A stretch of DNA of 24,791 nt from Zhenhengia stercoravium (GTDB lineage Bacteria; Bacillota; Clostridia; Lachnospirales; Cellulosilyticaceae): assembly GCA_018883975.1 (NCBI GenBank), contig JAHLFD010000043.1, positions 1-24,791 of the forward strand. Reading direction: 5' to 3'. Made by a program: the position numbers and the translations under genes. Positions 1 through 7,259 of the stretch are shown here, piece after piece (within the stretch, counting starts at the first letter, position 1; every line of letters begins with the position of its first letter). The notes beneath the pieces were generated by a model, which worked only from the letters and a program-made list of their open reading frames with translations, did no database searches and had not been told where the DNA came from.

Positions 1-42
1 CCGTTACTATCGTCGGCAGCGTCAGATGTGTATAAGAGACAG
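1..42 (+). other. Residual Illumina Nextera adapter (not genomic)
   Basis: Positions 10-42 match the 33-base Nextera Read 1 transposase adapter from memory, ending with the Tn5 mosaic end AGATGTGTATAAGAGACAG at 24-42. The nine bases before it could be the last adapter base plus an 8-base i5 index. Real genomic sequence therefore starts at about 43. Any ORF reading into this region, such as an apparent start at 28, is an artefact of untrimmed library sequence at the contig end. Confidence 0.97.
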
Positions 43-66
43 GGTATTGATTATAGGGAGAAAACA

Positions 67-1044
67 ATGAAAGCAAATAAACTAGTTATACAAGAGATTA
101 TTAATAAAATAGAGGAATATGATACAATTGCTCTATTTAGACATGTATATCCAGATCAAGATTCTTATGGCAGTCAGGTTGCACTTAAAAATATGATCGA
201 AAAAAGTTTCCCGGGAAAAGCTGTTTACTTAATGGGAAAACATGATGAAGATTTAAGTTATATTGGTAAGATGGATGAGCATCAAGAAAAAATTGTACTA
301 GATGAAAAGTGTTTAGCGATTATTCTAGATGTAGGTGATTCTTACCGTGTAGATAATCAAGATTACAAAAAATGCGGTTATGTGATTAAAATCGATCATC
401 ATAGACCATTTGAAGAAAGATTTGAAGATTTATCATGGGTAGATATTGAGTATCCAGCGACAAGTTTAATGCTTGTAGATCTACTTATTGAAAGTGAAGG
501 GCGCCTTCAAATAGATAAAGTAGGTAGAGAAGCATTATACATTGGTATTATCGCAGATACAGGGCGTTTTGCCTTTGTTTCAAATCCTACACCAATCTTT
601 GAAAAAATCGTTCACATTACTTATGACCTAGATACAAAGCCACTTTATGCAGCATACCATAAGCGTAAGTTGAACGAAGTACAGTTCACAGGATATATTT
701 ATAATAACTTTGAGATTCGTAAAAATGGTGTAGCCATTCTTAAAATCCCAAGAGAAGTACTAGAAAAGTATAATATGAATTATATGGTAGCAGCACGTAT
801 GGCTAATACACTTCAAGATATTGATGGTGTTGTAAACTGGCACTTCTTTGCGGAGATGCCAAGTGGACAAATTATGAGTGAGTTCCGCTCAAATGGACCA
901 TGTGTGAATGAAATTGCGGCTAAATACGGTGGTGGTGGGCACTTCTTAGCAGGCGGTGCTACACTTGATGGCTGGGATAAAGTTGAAGCTATTATTGCTG
1001 ACTTTGAAGAAAATTGCGGGAAGTTTAAAGAAAAAAATAAATAA
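67..1044 (+). CDS. DHH/DHHA1 family phosphoesterase, NrnA-like (nanoRNase / pAp phosphatase)
   Basis: A 325-residue cytosolic enzyme of the DHH superfamily. Known NrnA proteins degrade 2-5 nt nanoRNAs and dephosphorylate 3'-phosphoadenosine 5'-phosphate using two Mn2+ ions. Visible metal ligands are H26 with D30 and D32 (HVYPDQDSYGS, motif I), D88 (LDVGD), D110-H111-H112 (IDHH) and D164 (ADTGRF). The DHHA1 substrate-binding glycine motif is at about 287-297 (GGGGHFLAGG). The length fits NrnA (about 310-325 aa). Motif I reads PDQDSYGS rather than the usual PDGDAxGS, so the exact substrate is uncertain; other DHH phosphodiesterases are possible. The start at 67 follows a good AGGGAG ribosome binding site; the reading frame also runs upstream into adapter sequence and must not be extended. 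A terminator follows directly, so it is transcribed separately from the salvage operon. Confidence 0.88.
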   Translation: MKANKLVIQEIINKIEEYDTIALFRHVYPDQDSYGSQVALKNMIEKSFPGKAVYLMGKHDEDLSYIGKMDEHQEKIVLDEKCLAIILDVGDSYRVDNQDYKKCGYVIKIDHHRPFEERFEDLSWVDIEYPATSLMLVDLLIESEGRLQIDKVGREALYIGIIADTGRFAFVSNPTPIFEKIVHITYDLDTKPLYAAYHKRKLNEVQFTGYIYNNFEIRKNGVAILKIPREVLEKYNMNYMVAARMANTLQDIDGVVNWHFFAEMPSGQIMSEFRSNGPCVNEIAAKYGGGGHFLAGGATLDGWDKVEAIIADFEENCGKFKEKNK

Positions 1045-1047
1045 TAG

Positions 1048-1090
1048 ATAGATCGCTTGAAGATGCAAGTCTTAAAGCGGTCTATTTTTT
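1048..1090 (+). terminator. Intrinsic terminator after the DHH phosphoesterase
   Basis: Arms TAGATCGCTT (1049-1058) and AAGCGGTCTA (1075-1084) pair over 10 bp with one G-U pair, extendable by one A-T pair, and are followed by six Ts (1085-1090). It separates the first gene from mupG, whose start is only 40 bp further on. Any mupG promoter must therefore lie in or just after this hairpin. Confidence 0.82.
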
Positions 1091-1129
1091 ATGTGAAAAT
1101 AATAAGATGTCTTAGAGAGGGGGAATAAA

Positions 1130-2179
1130 ATGGAGCATTTAGGCTACTCGGTATATGTCTCTACTTTTAGTCAGCAGAAGGTATTCCTGAGAGCATTAGA
1201 GGATAGAGATTTTTATATTTTCACTTCTTTACATATTGCAGAAGAACGGAATGAGCAGTATAAACAGCAGGCAGAAGATATGCTTAAATGGCTAAAGTGT
1301 AAAAGCTTTAAAGTCATAGCTGATATTTCAAAAAGGACATTATCTTTCTTTGGGGAAAGGAATGTGGTGAAACTTGCAAAACGGTTAGGCATTACGGTAT
1401 TACGGATAGACTATGGATTTAGTGAAGAAGAGATGATAGAGCTAGCTAAGGATTTTCCAATAGCGTTTAATGCTAGTACAATGCCCTTATCTTTAGTAAG
1501 AAAGCTTAAGCAGGTATCACCACAGATTTTTGCAATTCATAATTATTACCCTAGAGCTTATACAGGACTTTCAACAAGGCAATTTCAACAAATCAATAGG
1601 GAGTTAGAAAAAGAAGGCATAGAGGTATTAGCTTTTATTCCGAATAGACACAAGAGTAGAGGACCTATTTATGAAGGACTGCCTACTTTAGAGCATGAAA
1701 GATATGAGACATCGGCAGTGAATTATTTTGAGATGAAGCTAGATTTAAAGGTGACGCATATTGTGTTAGCAGATTTAGGCCTAGAAGTTTTAGATGAGAA
1801 AATTATAAAGGAATATGAGGCAAATAAGGTAGTTAGTATACCTTGTGTAATAGATAAGAAATTTGAATATATATATAACCAAGTTTTTACTATTAGAATA
1901 GACTCACCAGAGTGCGCCTATAGACTACAAGACTCACGAGAATTTGCTACAGCAGGAAGTATTGTGGAGCCTTTTAATTGCCAAGATAGATGTATAGGAT
2001 GTATTACTTGTGACAATCTAAATTATGGAAGATACTCAGGGGAGATACAAATTATAAGGGAGTGTCTGCCCAGAGATGGAAGAGTGAATGTTATAGGTAA
2101 AATAGATAAAGATTATTTAGGGCTAACAAAGTTTGTTCAAAATGGATGTCAAATCCAATTTATAAAAGGAGAGGGTTAA
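1130..2179 (+). CDS. mupG: 6-phospho-N-acetylmuramidase MupG (DUF871 TIM-barrel family)
   Basis: A 349-residue cytosolic protein of the DUF871/MupG family. MupG of Staphylococcus aureus hydrolyses MurNAc-6-P-GlcNAc, the phosphodisaccharide made during MurP uptake, to GlcNAc and MurNAc-6-P. The N-terminal part (about 1-235) has a TIM-barrel pattern of alternating strands and helices: GYSVYVSTF at 5-13, then DISKRTLS, ITVLRIDYGF, IAFNAST and FAIHNYYPRAYTGLS, the last a strongly conserved stretch of the family. The C-terminal part (about 240-349) fits the small beta domain. Context supports the call: it is first in an operon with murQ and murP, and its stop codon directly abuts the next start. 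The ribosome binding site GAGAGGGGG precedes ATG 1130. The family assignment is firm. The exact specificity is inferred from operon context and from the absence of a NagZ-type hydrolase here. Confidence 0.9.
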   Translation: MEHLGYSVYVSTFSQQKVFLRALEDRDFYIFTSLHIAEERNEQYKQQAEDMLKWLKCKSFKVIADISKRTLSFFGERNVVKLAKRLGITVLRIDYGFSEEEMIELAKDFPIAFNASTMPLSLVRKLKQVSPQIFAIHNYYPRAYTGLSTRQFQQINRELEKEGIEVLAFIPNRHKSRGPIYEGLPTLEHERYETSAVNYFEMKLDLKVTHIVLADLGLEVLDEKIIKEYEANKVVSIPCVIDKKFEYIYNQVFTIRIDSPECAYRLQDSREFATAGSIVEPFNCQDRCIGCITCDNLNYGRYSGEIQIIRECLPRDGRVNVIGKIDKDYLGLTKFVQNGCQIQFIKGEG

Positions 2180-4132
2180 ATGAAGAGAAAATTGTTAGCA
2201 AAAGGGGCAGCATGGGCGCTGGTATTTACATCTGTTCTAGGAAGTACAACTTTATATGCAAAAGAAGAAGTAGTAGGAAGTGGACAGATTACACAGTGCA
2301 CATTGCCAGAGAGGGGAAGTTCAGCTTCTACTATTATTAATAATAGAGAGAGCTTTAAAGCTTATAAAGGGCAGGGGACGCTTTATTTGACACTTAATCA
2401 GGTAGCGCATGCAAAGCTCTATGTTAATGGAGAAGAAGTAGATATAAGTAAGTTTATAGATCCTCATAGTAATCAAACTGTGGCAATAGATATTTCAGAT
2501 CTTGTTCAAAATGGGGATAATACGCTGCAGATATCAGAAATAGAACCTTATGGTGCCACAATAGAAGTGAATATGGCCTATCCTACATTAAGAGAAGGAA
2601 CACCTGAAAGTGTAGGAGTAGATGGTAAAGTATTTGAGGTGATTGACCGTATTTTAGAAGCCGAAATAGAAGCAGGAGGCATACCTGGGGGCCAGCTATT
2701 AGTAGCAAAAGATGGCGTCATTATTAAAAATGAAGCTTATGGCATTATAAAGGCTTATGACCATAATGGAAAAGTAGAACATGGTATACCTGTTACAAAA
2801 GAAACCCTTTATGACTTAGCTTCTAATACGAAAATGTATGCAACTAATTATGCTGTGCAGAAGTTAGTATCAGAAGGTAAGCTGGATATAGATATGAAGA
2901 TTAGTGAAGTCATTCCAGGTTTTGCACAATTTGATGAGAAAAAGGAACAGTTGACATTAAGACATTTACTCACGCATACAGCAGGTTTTATACCAAGTCC
3001 TAAGTATTCAGATGATAGCTATCTGCATCCTGTAGAAATAGATGGACAAATAGTCAATGTACTTGATCAGAATAATGATGGCAAAAATGATGTATATACG
3101 CAAAACCCAGATGAAATTTTAGAAATGATTGAAAGAACACCTTTAGAATATACACCAGGTAGTAAAAACGTTTATTCAGATGTGGATTATATGTTACTAG
3201 GGCTTATTGTAGAACAGGTAAGCAGGCAGAAATTTGATGTTTACTGTCAGGAACAGATCTTTGGGCCATTAGGTCTTACACATATCGTTTTTAATCCTCT
3301 TCAAAATGGGTTTAACAAAGACCAGTGTGCAGCAACAGAAATATTTGGAAATACAAGAGAGGGACATGTAAATTTCCCTAACATTAGAACGGAAGTTGTA
3401 CAAGGTGAAGTGCATGATGAAAAGGCTTACTACAGTATGGGTGGTGTAGCAGGTCATGCGGGACTCTTTAGTAACGCTGGTGATTTGGCTGTACTTATGC
3501 AGGTTATGTTAAATGGAGGAGGTTATGGTAACGTAGAATTTTTTGATCAGAAAACTATAGATACTTTTACGGCCCCTTCTAAAACTAATGATACTTATGG
3601 GTTAGGTTGGAGAAGGCAGGGAAATGGCGCTTATGCATGGTCATTTGGAGATCAAGCACCTGATTCTACTATTGGGCATACAGGTTGGACAGGAACAGCC
3701 ACAAGTATTGATAAAGAAAATGATTTAATTATTGTATGGTTAACCAATACCAAGAATACACCTATTGCAGACCCTACTAAAGATGTAAATAGGATGGAAG
3801 GAGATGCCTTCCAGTTTGATGCAGCAGGTACTTTAAGTACACTTGTCTATGAAGGCATTATTGGAACCAGTGAGGAGGCTTTAGAAGAGTCTTTACTTCA
3901 GATGTCACTAGATCGTAGTAGCTTTTTGAAAGAAGCTATAGAGAAAGATAAGAATTGTACAGAAGCGGATTATAAAGCTACAGTTGCACTAGCTGATATA
4001 CTTGTGAAAAAAGCTGAGAAGGAAAAAGGGAATGAGGAAGCTTTAAGAAGGGCAAAGCTGGCTTACGAAGCTTTACCAGACCATTCATTAAAGGAAGCAT
4101 TAGGTGGGCGACTAAGTAAACTTAATGATTAA
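2180..4132 (+). CDS. Exported serine hydrolase of the beta-lactamase/PBP fold, AmiE-like (muropeptide amidase candidate)
   Basis: A 650-residue secreted protein. Residues 1-27 form a Sec signal peptide (MKRK basic start, hydrophobic core, cleavage likely after LYA). Residues about 40-135 look like a small beta-sandwich of the jelly-roll type. Residues about 145-545 are a class C beta-lactamase/DD-peptidase fold with catalytic S215-x-x-K218 (SNTK), Y332-S-D as the second motif and H500-T-G as the third. About 90 helical, charged residues follow. The position between mupG and murQ parallels B. subtilis AmiE of the murQ-murR-murP-amiE-nagZ operon, which removes peptides from MurNAc; B. subtilis AmiE is shorter (about 440 aa). 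The inferred role is trimming extracellular muropeptides so that the sugar can enter through MurP. A true beta-lactamase is unlikely given the context. ATG 2180 follows an AGGAGAGG site with zero spacing from the mupG stop. Confidence 0.82.
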   Translation: MKRKLLAKGAAWALVFTSVLGSTTLYAKEEVVGSGQITQCTLPERGSSASTIINNRESFKAYKGQGTLYLTLNQVAHAKLYVNGEEVDISKFIDPHSNQTVAIDISDLVQNGDNTLQISEIEPYGATIEVNMAYPTLREGTPESVGVDGKVFEVIDRILEAEIEAGGIPGGQLLVAKDGVIIKNEAYGIIKAYDHNGKVEHGIPVTKETLYDLASNTKMYATNYAVQKLVSEGKLDIDMKISEVIPGFAQFDEKKEQLTLRHLLTHTAGFIPSPKYSDDSYLHPVEIDGQIVNVLDQNNDGKNDVYTQNPDEILEMIERTPLEYTPGSKNVYSDVDYMLLGLIVEQVSRQKFDVYCQEQIFGPLGLTHIVFNPLQNGFNKDQCAATEIFGNTREGHVNFPNIRTEVVQGEVHDEKAYYSMGGVAGHAGLFSNAGDLAVLMQVMLNGGGYGNVEFFDQKTIDTFTAPSKTNDTYGLGWRRQGNGAYAWSFGDQAPDSTIGHTGWTGTATSIDKENDLIIVWLTNTKNTPIADPTKDVNRMEGDAFQFDAAGTLSTLVYEGIIGTSEEALEESLLQMSLDRSSFLKEAIEKDKNCTEADYKATVALADILVKKAEKEKGNEEALRRAKLAYEALPDHSLKEALGGRLSKLND

Positions 4133-4206
4133 AGAAGGTAAGAAAGAAGTGATAAAGTATGGGATAAACTAATAAGCTAATTAAGTAAGGGGGGTGATTT
4201 ATTTAC

Positions 4207-5103
4207 ATGCTACAATTATCTAAAATGACGACTGAAACACGTAATCCTAAGACACTAGAACTTGATGCTATGTCTACGACTGACATTTTGCATGTCATGA
4301 ATGAAGAAGATAGGCTACTTGCCGATGCTATTGCTAAAGAGCTTGAACCTATTGAAAAAGCAGTAGAAACTATTGCCGTTTCTTTTGAAAAAGGTGGCAG
4401 GCTGATTTATGTAGGAGCAGGGACAAGTGGAAGGCTAGGGCTCTTAGATGCAGTAGAATGCCCACCGACGTTTGGAACGGTGCCTGAGCAGGTAGTTGGT
4501 TTACTAGCAGGGGGGCATAAAGCGTTTGTAAAGGCAGTTGAAGGTGCAGAAGACAGTAAGAAACTTGGAAGAGGCGACCTTGAAGCTATTAAGCTTACAG
4601 CCAAGGATACAGTAGTAGGGATTGCAGCTAGTGGGCGGACACCTTATGTAATTGGTGCCCTAGAGTATGCTAATAGTGTAGGTGCTCCTACAGTAGCGCT
4701 TGCCTGTAACAAAGGCTCTGAAATAGGTAAGGTCAGTAAGATTGTTATTGAAGTAGTGCCAGGACCGGAAATTCTAACGGGTTCTACAAGGCTTAAGGCT
4801 GGAACTGTTCAGAAGATGGTGCTCAATATGCTTTCTACCGTCTCCATGATTCGTGTAGGTAAAGTTTACAAAAATCTTATGGTAGATGTACAACAGACTA
4901 ATGAAAAGCTTCATGTAAGAGCAGAAAATATTGTAATGGAAATTACAAGCTGTGACAGAGTAGAAGCGAGGAATTACTTAAAAGAAAGTGAAGGTAGCGT
5001 AAAAGTGGCTATTATCATGTATCTTGTAGGCTGCAAAAAAGAAGAGGCACTAGAAAAGTTAGAGAAGGCAAAAGGACATATTAGGGAAGCGATTAAGTTA
5101 TAA
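4207..5103 (+). CDS. murQ: N-acetylmuramic acid 6-phosphate etherase MurQ
   Basis: A 298-residue SIS-domain lyase that cleaves the D-lactyl ether of MurNAc-6-P to give GlcNAc-6-P and D-lactate in the cytosol. The N-terminus (MLQLSKMTTE) closely resembles E. coli MurQ. The sugar-phosphate-binding stretch VGAGTSGRLG lies at 69-78. The two glutamates aligned with E. coli Glu83 and Glu114 are E84 (VECPPTFG) and E115 (VEGAED), and a second serine-rich phosphate loop follows at ASGRTP. The length matches the family. The start follows an AGGGGGGTG site at somewhat long spacing (about 10 nt) but is supported by the conserved N-terminus. It lies 74 bp after the hydrolase gene and 17 bp before murP. 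The 74 bp gap contains no terminator or clear promoter, so co-transcription is likely. Confidence 0.97.
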   Translation: MLQLSKMTTETRNPKTLELDAMSTTDILHVMNEEDRLLADAIAKELEPIEKAVETIAVSFEKGGRLIYVGAGTSGRLGLLDAVECPPTFGTVPEQVVGLLAGGHKAFVKAVEGAEDSKKLGRGDLEAIKLTAKDTVVGIAASGRTPYVIGALEYANSVGAPTVALACNKGSEIGKVSKIVIEVVPGPEILTGSTRLKAGTVQKMVLNMLSTVSMIRVGKVYKNLMVDVQQTNEKLHVRAENIVMEITSCDRVEARNYLKESEGSVKVAIIMYLVGCKKEEALEKLEKAKGHIREAIKL

Positions 5104-5120
5104 AGATTAGGGGGATTGTT

Positions 5121-6548
5121 ATGTCAAATAAAGAATTAGTAAGTAAGTTGGTTGAGCTTATTGGGGGAGCTTCCAATATTGCTACAGAAACCCATTGTAT
5201 GACAAGGCTTCGTATTGATGTAAAGGATATGAAAAAGGTAAACGGTGAGGAGATTAAGAAAATACCAGGTGTATTAGGACTTGTTATGCAAGAGGCTAAT
5301 ATTCAAGTTGTACTAGGACCGGGGAAAGCAAAAAAATGTGAAGAAATACTTAGAGCGGAGTATTTAGGCAATGAGGCAAATATACAAAAAATAGGTGACT
5401 GGGAAGCTAATAAAGCAGCTGTTAAAGGTGGACAGAAAAATAATAAGTTAAAAAATGCACTAAAAGTCATTGGTGAAATTTTCATTCCTCTTATTCCAGC
5501 TATTATAGCAGCAGGACTTTTCAATGGATTTGCTGGCCTTATTACTAACCTTCAAAGTGGAGGGACATTACCTGCAAATGATGTTTGGAATACCATTGGC
5601 ACTTTCTTATCTTTAATGGGTGGGGGCTTCTTAGGTTATTTTACAATTTTTACAGGTATCAATGCAGCTCAGAAATTTGGGGCAACACCTGCACTAGGCG
5701 GTATGCTTGGGGCTATGTCTATTATGACGCAAGTAGATGAGATTGCTAAAATTTTTGGGCTGTTTAATGAAGAATCCCCTCTAAATTCCATTCTTAGAAA
5801 TGGTAAAGGCGGTTTGATTGGGGTAATTATTGGTGTCTATATTTTGGCCAAGATTGAAAAGGCAGTACGTAAACATATACCAGATGTATTAGATTTGATT
5901 CTTACACCGGTTATTACATTAATTTTGACAACTGCTGTTTTTGTCTTTGTGATTATGCCTGTATCAGGTGTAGCATCAGATTGGCTCATTGCAGGGCTTA
6001 ATCTGCTTATTAATTCAAGTAATCCAATTGTTAGCCTGATTTCAGGCTATGTACTAGCAGCACTTTTCTTGCCAATGGTGCTTCTAGGCCTTCATCATGG
6101 GCTTATCCCAATTTATGCAATTCAGCTTGAAGCCTTAGGTGGCGTTACGTTATTCCCAGTACTTGCTATGGCAGGTGCGGGTCAAGTAGGAGCTGCTATT
6201 GCCATTTATCTTAAAGCTAAGAAGGTAAAAAATGAAAGAATGAAGCAAGTTATTGCAGGTGCTATTCCAGCTGGTATTTTAGGTATTGGTGAACCACTTA
6301 TTTATGGTGTTACTCTTCCAATGGGTAAACCATTTATTACAGCAGGACTGGGTGCAGGTTTTGGGGGAGCTTATGTTATGCTAACAAAAGTTATGGCGAC
6401 AGCATGGGGGCCATCAGGACTGGTAGCTGTACCACTTATGAAACCAGAATGTATGCTTAACTTTGTAATTGGTATTTTAATCTCTTATGTAGGAGGCTTT
6501 ATTATTACCAAGATTTTTATTAAAGATGAAGATGTAATGCGTGTATAA
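5121..6548 (+). CDS. murP: PTS system N-acetylmuramic acid-specific EIIBC component MurP
   Basis: A 475-residue membrane permease that takes up MurNAc (or MurNAc-GlcNAc in the S. aureus type pathway) and phosphorylates it on C6. Residues 1-85 are an EIIB domain with phospho-cysteine C26 in the signature HCMTRLRI. Residues about 110-470 are the EIIC domain of the glucose/sucrose superfamily, with about ten hydrophobic segments and the conserved motifs GLHHGLIPIYAIQ and GIGEPLIYG. There is no EIIA domain, as is normal for MurP, so phosphate must come from a shared Crr-type EIIA elsewhere. The length matches E. coli MurP (474 aa). Specificity for MurNAc follows from the neighbouring murQ and mupG; on sequence alone a trehalose or sucrose permease of the same family could not be excluded. 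Confidence 0.93.
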   Translation: MSNKELVSKLVELIGGASNIATETHCMTRLRIDVKDMKKVNGEEIKKIPGVLGLVMQEANIQVVLGPGKAKKCEEILRAEYLGNEANIQKIGDWEANKAAVKGGQKNNKLKNALKVIGEIFIPLIPAIIAAGLFNGFAGLITNLQSGGTLPANDVWNTIGTFLSLMGGGFLGYFTIFTGINAAQKFGATPALGGMLGAMSIMTQVDEIAKIFGLFNEESPLNSILRNGKGGLIGVIIGVYILAKIEKAVRKHIPDVLDLILTPVITLILTTAVFVFVIMPVSGVASDWLIAGLNLLINSSNPIVSLISGYVLAALFLPMVLLGLHHGLIPIYAIQLEALGGVTLFPVLAMAGAGQVGAAIAIYLKAKKVKNERMKQVIAGAIPAGILGIGEPLIYGVTLPMGKPFITAGLGAGFGGAYVMLTKVMATAWGPSGLVAVPLMKPECMLNFVIGILISYVGGFIITKIFIKDEDVMRV

Positions 6549-6590
6549 GTAAAAAGGAAATAGCTATAAATAAATGGATTTACTTTGAAG

Positions 6591-6620
6591 AAGGAGCTGC
6601 TACATAACAGCTCCTTTTTT
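6591..6620 (+). terminator. Intrinsic terminator of the MurNAc salvage operon
   Basis: A perfect 9-bp stem, AAGGAGCTG (6591-6599) and CAGCTCCTT (6608-6616), with an 8-base loop, runs into a T tract ending at 6620. It closes the mupG-amiE-murQ-murP unit. No murR-like regulator follows before it. Confidence 0.92.
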
Positions 6621-6745
6621 GTATTTTAAGCATTGTAGTAGAGTATAATAGGGTTTAATGTATAAAATTACAAGGTGATGCACCCAAATCATCCTTTAGA
6701 CTGTCTAATGTATGTAAGGCTTATACGGAAGAAAGGAAATATACT
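6621..6745 (+). promoter_or_regulatory. Leader/promoter region of the ECF sigma operon (sites not resolved)
   Basis: This 125-bp gap has a TATAAT at 6644-6649 but no convincing -35 at proper spacing. It also has a weak dyad, GGTGAT/ATCATCC, around 6674-6694. Autoregulation through an ECF-type promoter is common in this family, but no clear ECF -35/-10 pair can be named here. GAAAGGAAAT lies just upstream of ATG 6746 as the ribosome binding site. Confidence 0.3.
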
Positions 6746-7258
6746 ATGGAATTACTTATAAAAAAAGCCATGAAGGGTGATGCTGAAGCATTTGTGCAGC
6801 TTATGCAGCTAAATGAAGTCTCTATGTACAAGACAGCAAAAGCTATTCTTGCTAATGAAGAAGATATTGGAGATGCCATTCAGGAGACTATTTTAGCGGC
6901 ATATAAAAATATCCATACTTTAAAAAAGGCTCAGTACTTCAAAACTTGGCTTATAAGAATACTCATTAACAAATGTAAAGATATCATAAAAAATAATCAA
7001 AAGGTAATATTGATTGAAAGTTATACAGAAGAAGGATGTGACGAAGCAATAAATGCTCAATTAGAAGTAGATTCTTGTCTTGAAATGCTCTCTAATGACC
7101 AGCAGACTGTGCTAAATCTGTATTATCATCAAGGTTTTAATACAAGAGAGATTGCCCAGCTACTTGGAGAGAATGAAAATACAGTCAAATCTCGTTTAAC
7201 GCGCGCTAAGAGCTATTTCAAAAAAATCTTTTTAAAAAGCACACAAGGAGGTTTTTAG
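6746..7258 (+). CDS. ECF-type RNA polymerase sigma factor (sigma-70 family)
   Basis: A 170-residue sigma factor with only regions 2 and 4, as in ECF sigmas. Region 2 (about 10-75) contains EEDIGDAIQETILAAYKNI, the core-binding and -10-binding helices, and FKTWLIRILINKCKDI. Region 4 (about 110-160) contains LSNDQQTVLNLYYHQGF and the -35-binding helix-turn-helix TREIAQLLGENENTVKSRLTRAK. Sequence and partner type resemble the SigV/ECF30-like group of Firmicutes, which respond to envelope stress. It overlaps nothing and ends one base before the start of the membrane partner, so the two are translationally close. The regulon cannot be told from this window. Confidence 0.93.
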   Translation: MELLIKKAMKGDAEAFVQLMQLNEVSMYKTAKAILANEEDIGDAIQETILAAYKNIHTLKKAQYFKTWLIRILINKCKDIIKNNQKVILIESYTEEGCDEAINAQLEVDSCLEMLSNDQQTVLNLYYHQGFNTREIAQLLGENENTVKSRLTRAKSYFKKIFLKSTQGGF

Positions 7259-7259
7259 A

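Noticed and set aside
28..66. Upstream extension of the first gene to position 28
   Set aside because: It reads through adapter bases; the ribosome site and family N-terminus support ATG 67.
2146..2340. Short plus-strand frame across the mupG/hydrolase junction
   Set aside because: It overlaps two well-supported genes in another frame, has no family resemblance, and covers the signal peptide coding region.
2180..4132. Reading the serine hydrolase as an antibiotic-resistance beta-lactamase
   Set aside because: The fold is shared, but position inside the MurNAc salvage operon and the YSD/HTG motifs favour an AmiE-like muropeptide role.
6621..6745. Autoregulated ECF promoter upstream of the sigma gene
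   Set aside because: No convincing -35/-10 pair at proper spacing could be found by eye.
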